Part shown: positions 5,580-6,145 of the stretch, in pieces
How positions within the stretch are numbered: the stretch's first letter is position 1
Layout of the letters: each line of letters starts with the position of its first letter
Origin: an uncultured Lachnospiraceae bacterium
Lineage (GTDB): Bacteria; Bacillota; Clostridia; Lachnospirales; Lachnospiraceae
Length of the DNA: 6,145 nt
Reading direction: 5' to 3'
Assembly: GCA_910580005.1 (NCBI GenBank)
Contig: CAJTXH010000139.1
Location: 1-6,145 of the forward strand
The notes under the pieces: model-generated
The model's input: only the letters and a program-made list of their open reading frames with translations
Databases searched by the model: none
Told to the model about the DNA's origin: nothing
Program-made: the position numbers and the translations under genes

Positions 5580-6131
5580 ATGTTAGTCTTACAGGAAATA
5601 TCTGGTTATATTTTAATTGGAATTATTATAGCAGCTGCATTATTTGTCCTTTATTTACCTGTTTTTCTTGTTTTAAGAAAAAGAGTGGCTTTTGCACGCC
5701 AGGTTGTATACTTTTTGCTTGTTGTCTGTATTATAGTTATACTTTCTGCAACAGTTATCATAGGATTTAAAATTGTGCCTGTTAAGAACCGTTTCTTAAA
5801 TCTTGTACCCTTTAAGGTATTTACAGAAACATGGGAAATGGGGCTGGTAAAACAATTTACACAGACAATTGCTAATGTTATTATGTTTGTTCCTTTAGGA
5901 TTTATCTTTCCTGTTGCTTTTGCTGGATGCCGCAGGTTATATAAAACTACAATATATATGGCTGTTTTTTCATTTTTAATAGAATTTGTACAATATTTTA
6001 CAGGCAGGTCTTCTGATATTGATGACCTTATGCTTAATACCCTGGGTGGTGTGCTGGGATACCTGGTCTTTGCCTTATTTTGTAAATTATTTGGAAATAA
6101 AAGGTTTTGGAAAAAGCTGTTAGGTATATAG
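5580..6131 (+). CDS. VanZ-like family membrane protein
   Basis: A 183-residue membrane protein with about five hydrophobic segments (around 9-31, 41-62, 97-115, 123-139 and 152-170). It carries the VanZ-like signatures: LNLVPF (73-78), NVIMFVPLGFIFPVAF (99-114) and LIEFVQYFTGRSSDIDDL (133-150), followed by MLNTLGGVLGY (151-161). The founding member, VanZ, raises teicoplanin resistance in enterococci, but most family members are widespread in Gram-positives and of unknown role. There is no vanRS, vanHAX or other resistance gene here, so glycopeptide resistance should not be assumed. A good ribosome site, GGAGGG (5569-5574), lies five bases before the ATG. An overlapping +1-frame ATG at 5567 has no ribosome site and encodes no recognisable protein. 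The frame is complete and ends 14 bases before the window edge. Confidence 0.85.
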   Translation: MLVLQEISGYILIGIIIAAALFVLYLPVFLVLRKRVAFARQVVYFLLVVCIIVILSATVIIGFKIVPVKNRFLNLVPFKVFTETWEMGLVKQFTQTIANVIMFVPLGFIFPVAFAGCRRLYKTTIYMAVFSFLIEFVQYFTGRSSDIDDLMLNTLGGVLGYLVFALFCKLFGNKRFWKKLLGI

Positions 6132-6145
6132 TTTCTTAAGCTTGC

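Noticed and set aside
5567..5770. An overlapping plus-strand frame opening at ATG 5567, before the VanZ-like start
   Set aside because: It runs in another frame through the VanZ-like gene, its translation is Cys/Phe/Tyr-rich without a motif, and the GGAGGG site at 5569-5574 lies inside it and serves the ATG at 5580.
5580..6131. A vancomycin or teicoplanin resistance locus
   Set aside because: Only a VanZ-like protein is present. No vanR, vanS, vanH, vanA, vanX or vanY homologue is in the window, and VanZ-like proteins are common outside resistance loci.

Overview
The window is AT-rich DNA from a low-GC Gram-positive bacterium. It has strong AGGAGG-type ribosome binding sites, consensus sigma-A-like promoters with TGn extended -10 elements, and frequent AGG, ATA and GCA codons. 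Protein style (a Clostridia-type MraY-like enzyme, a receiver/GGDEF/EAL/receiver protein, a PepSY-repeat exported protein, a MATE exporter and a VanZ-like protein) suggests Clostridia, most likely Lachnospiraceae. That placement is inference from style, not from a database match. Base composition and codon use look even across the window, with no mobile element, phage gene, CRISPR array, tRNA or rRNA visible.

Layout: five genes, all on the + strand. (1) 180-1136 encodes a divergent MraY-like polyprenyl-phosphate phosphosugar transferase with a near-consensus promoter. (2) 1286-3379 encodes a 697-residue REC-GGDEF-EAL-REC protein. Its GGDEF motif is degenerate and its EAL site is complete, so it is most likely a phosphorylation-controlled cyclic-di-GMP phosphodiesterase. 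(3) 3489-3965 encodes a small exported protein with two PepSY-like repeats. (4) 4062-5420 encodes a MATE-family multidrug/Na+ antiporter, entered through a TGATG overlap with a possible 11-codon upstream ORF. (5) 5580-6131 encodes a VanZ-like membrane protein.

The gaps are 96-159 bases, and each contains its own promoter candidate: good ones before genes 1, 2 and 3, weaker ones before 4 and 5. The genes therefore look like separate transcription units facing the same way rather than a tight operon. No GC-rich hairpin followed by a U-tract was found in any gap, so read-through between neighbours is possible. The 179 bases before the first gene hold its promoter and nothing else recognisable; the 14 bases after the last gene are too short to interpret.

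How they may work together: four of the five products act in or at the cell envelope (lipid-linked precursor synthesis, exported PepSY protein, exporter, VanZ), and the fifth lowers a second messenger that often controls surface behaviour. A shared envelope or surface role is plausible but rests only on adjacency. I see no clearly new multi-gene system. The points most worth checking are the non-canonical MraY-like enzyme, the two-receiver phosphodiesterase with unequal receivers and a palindrome near its promoter, and the possible coupled leader ORF before the MATE gene.
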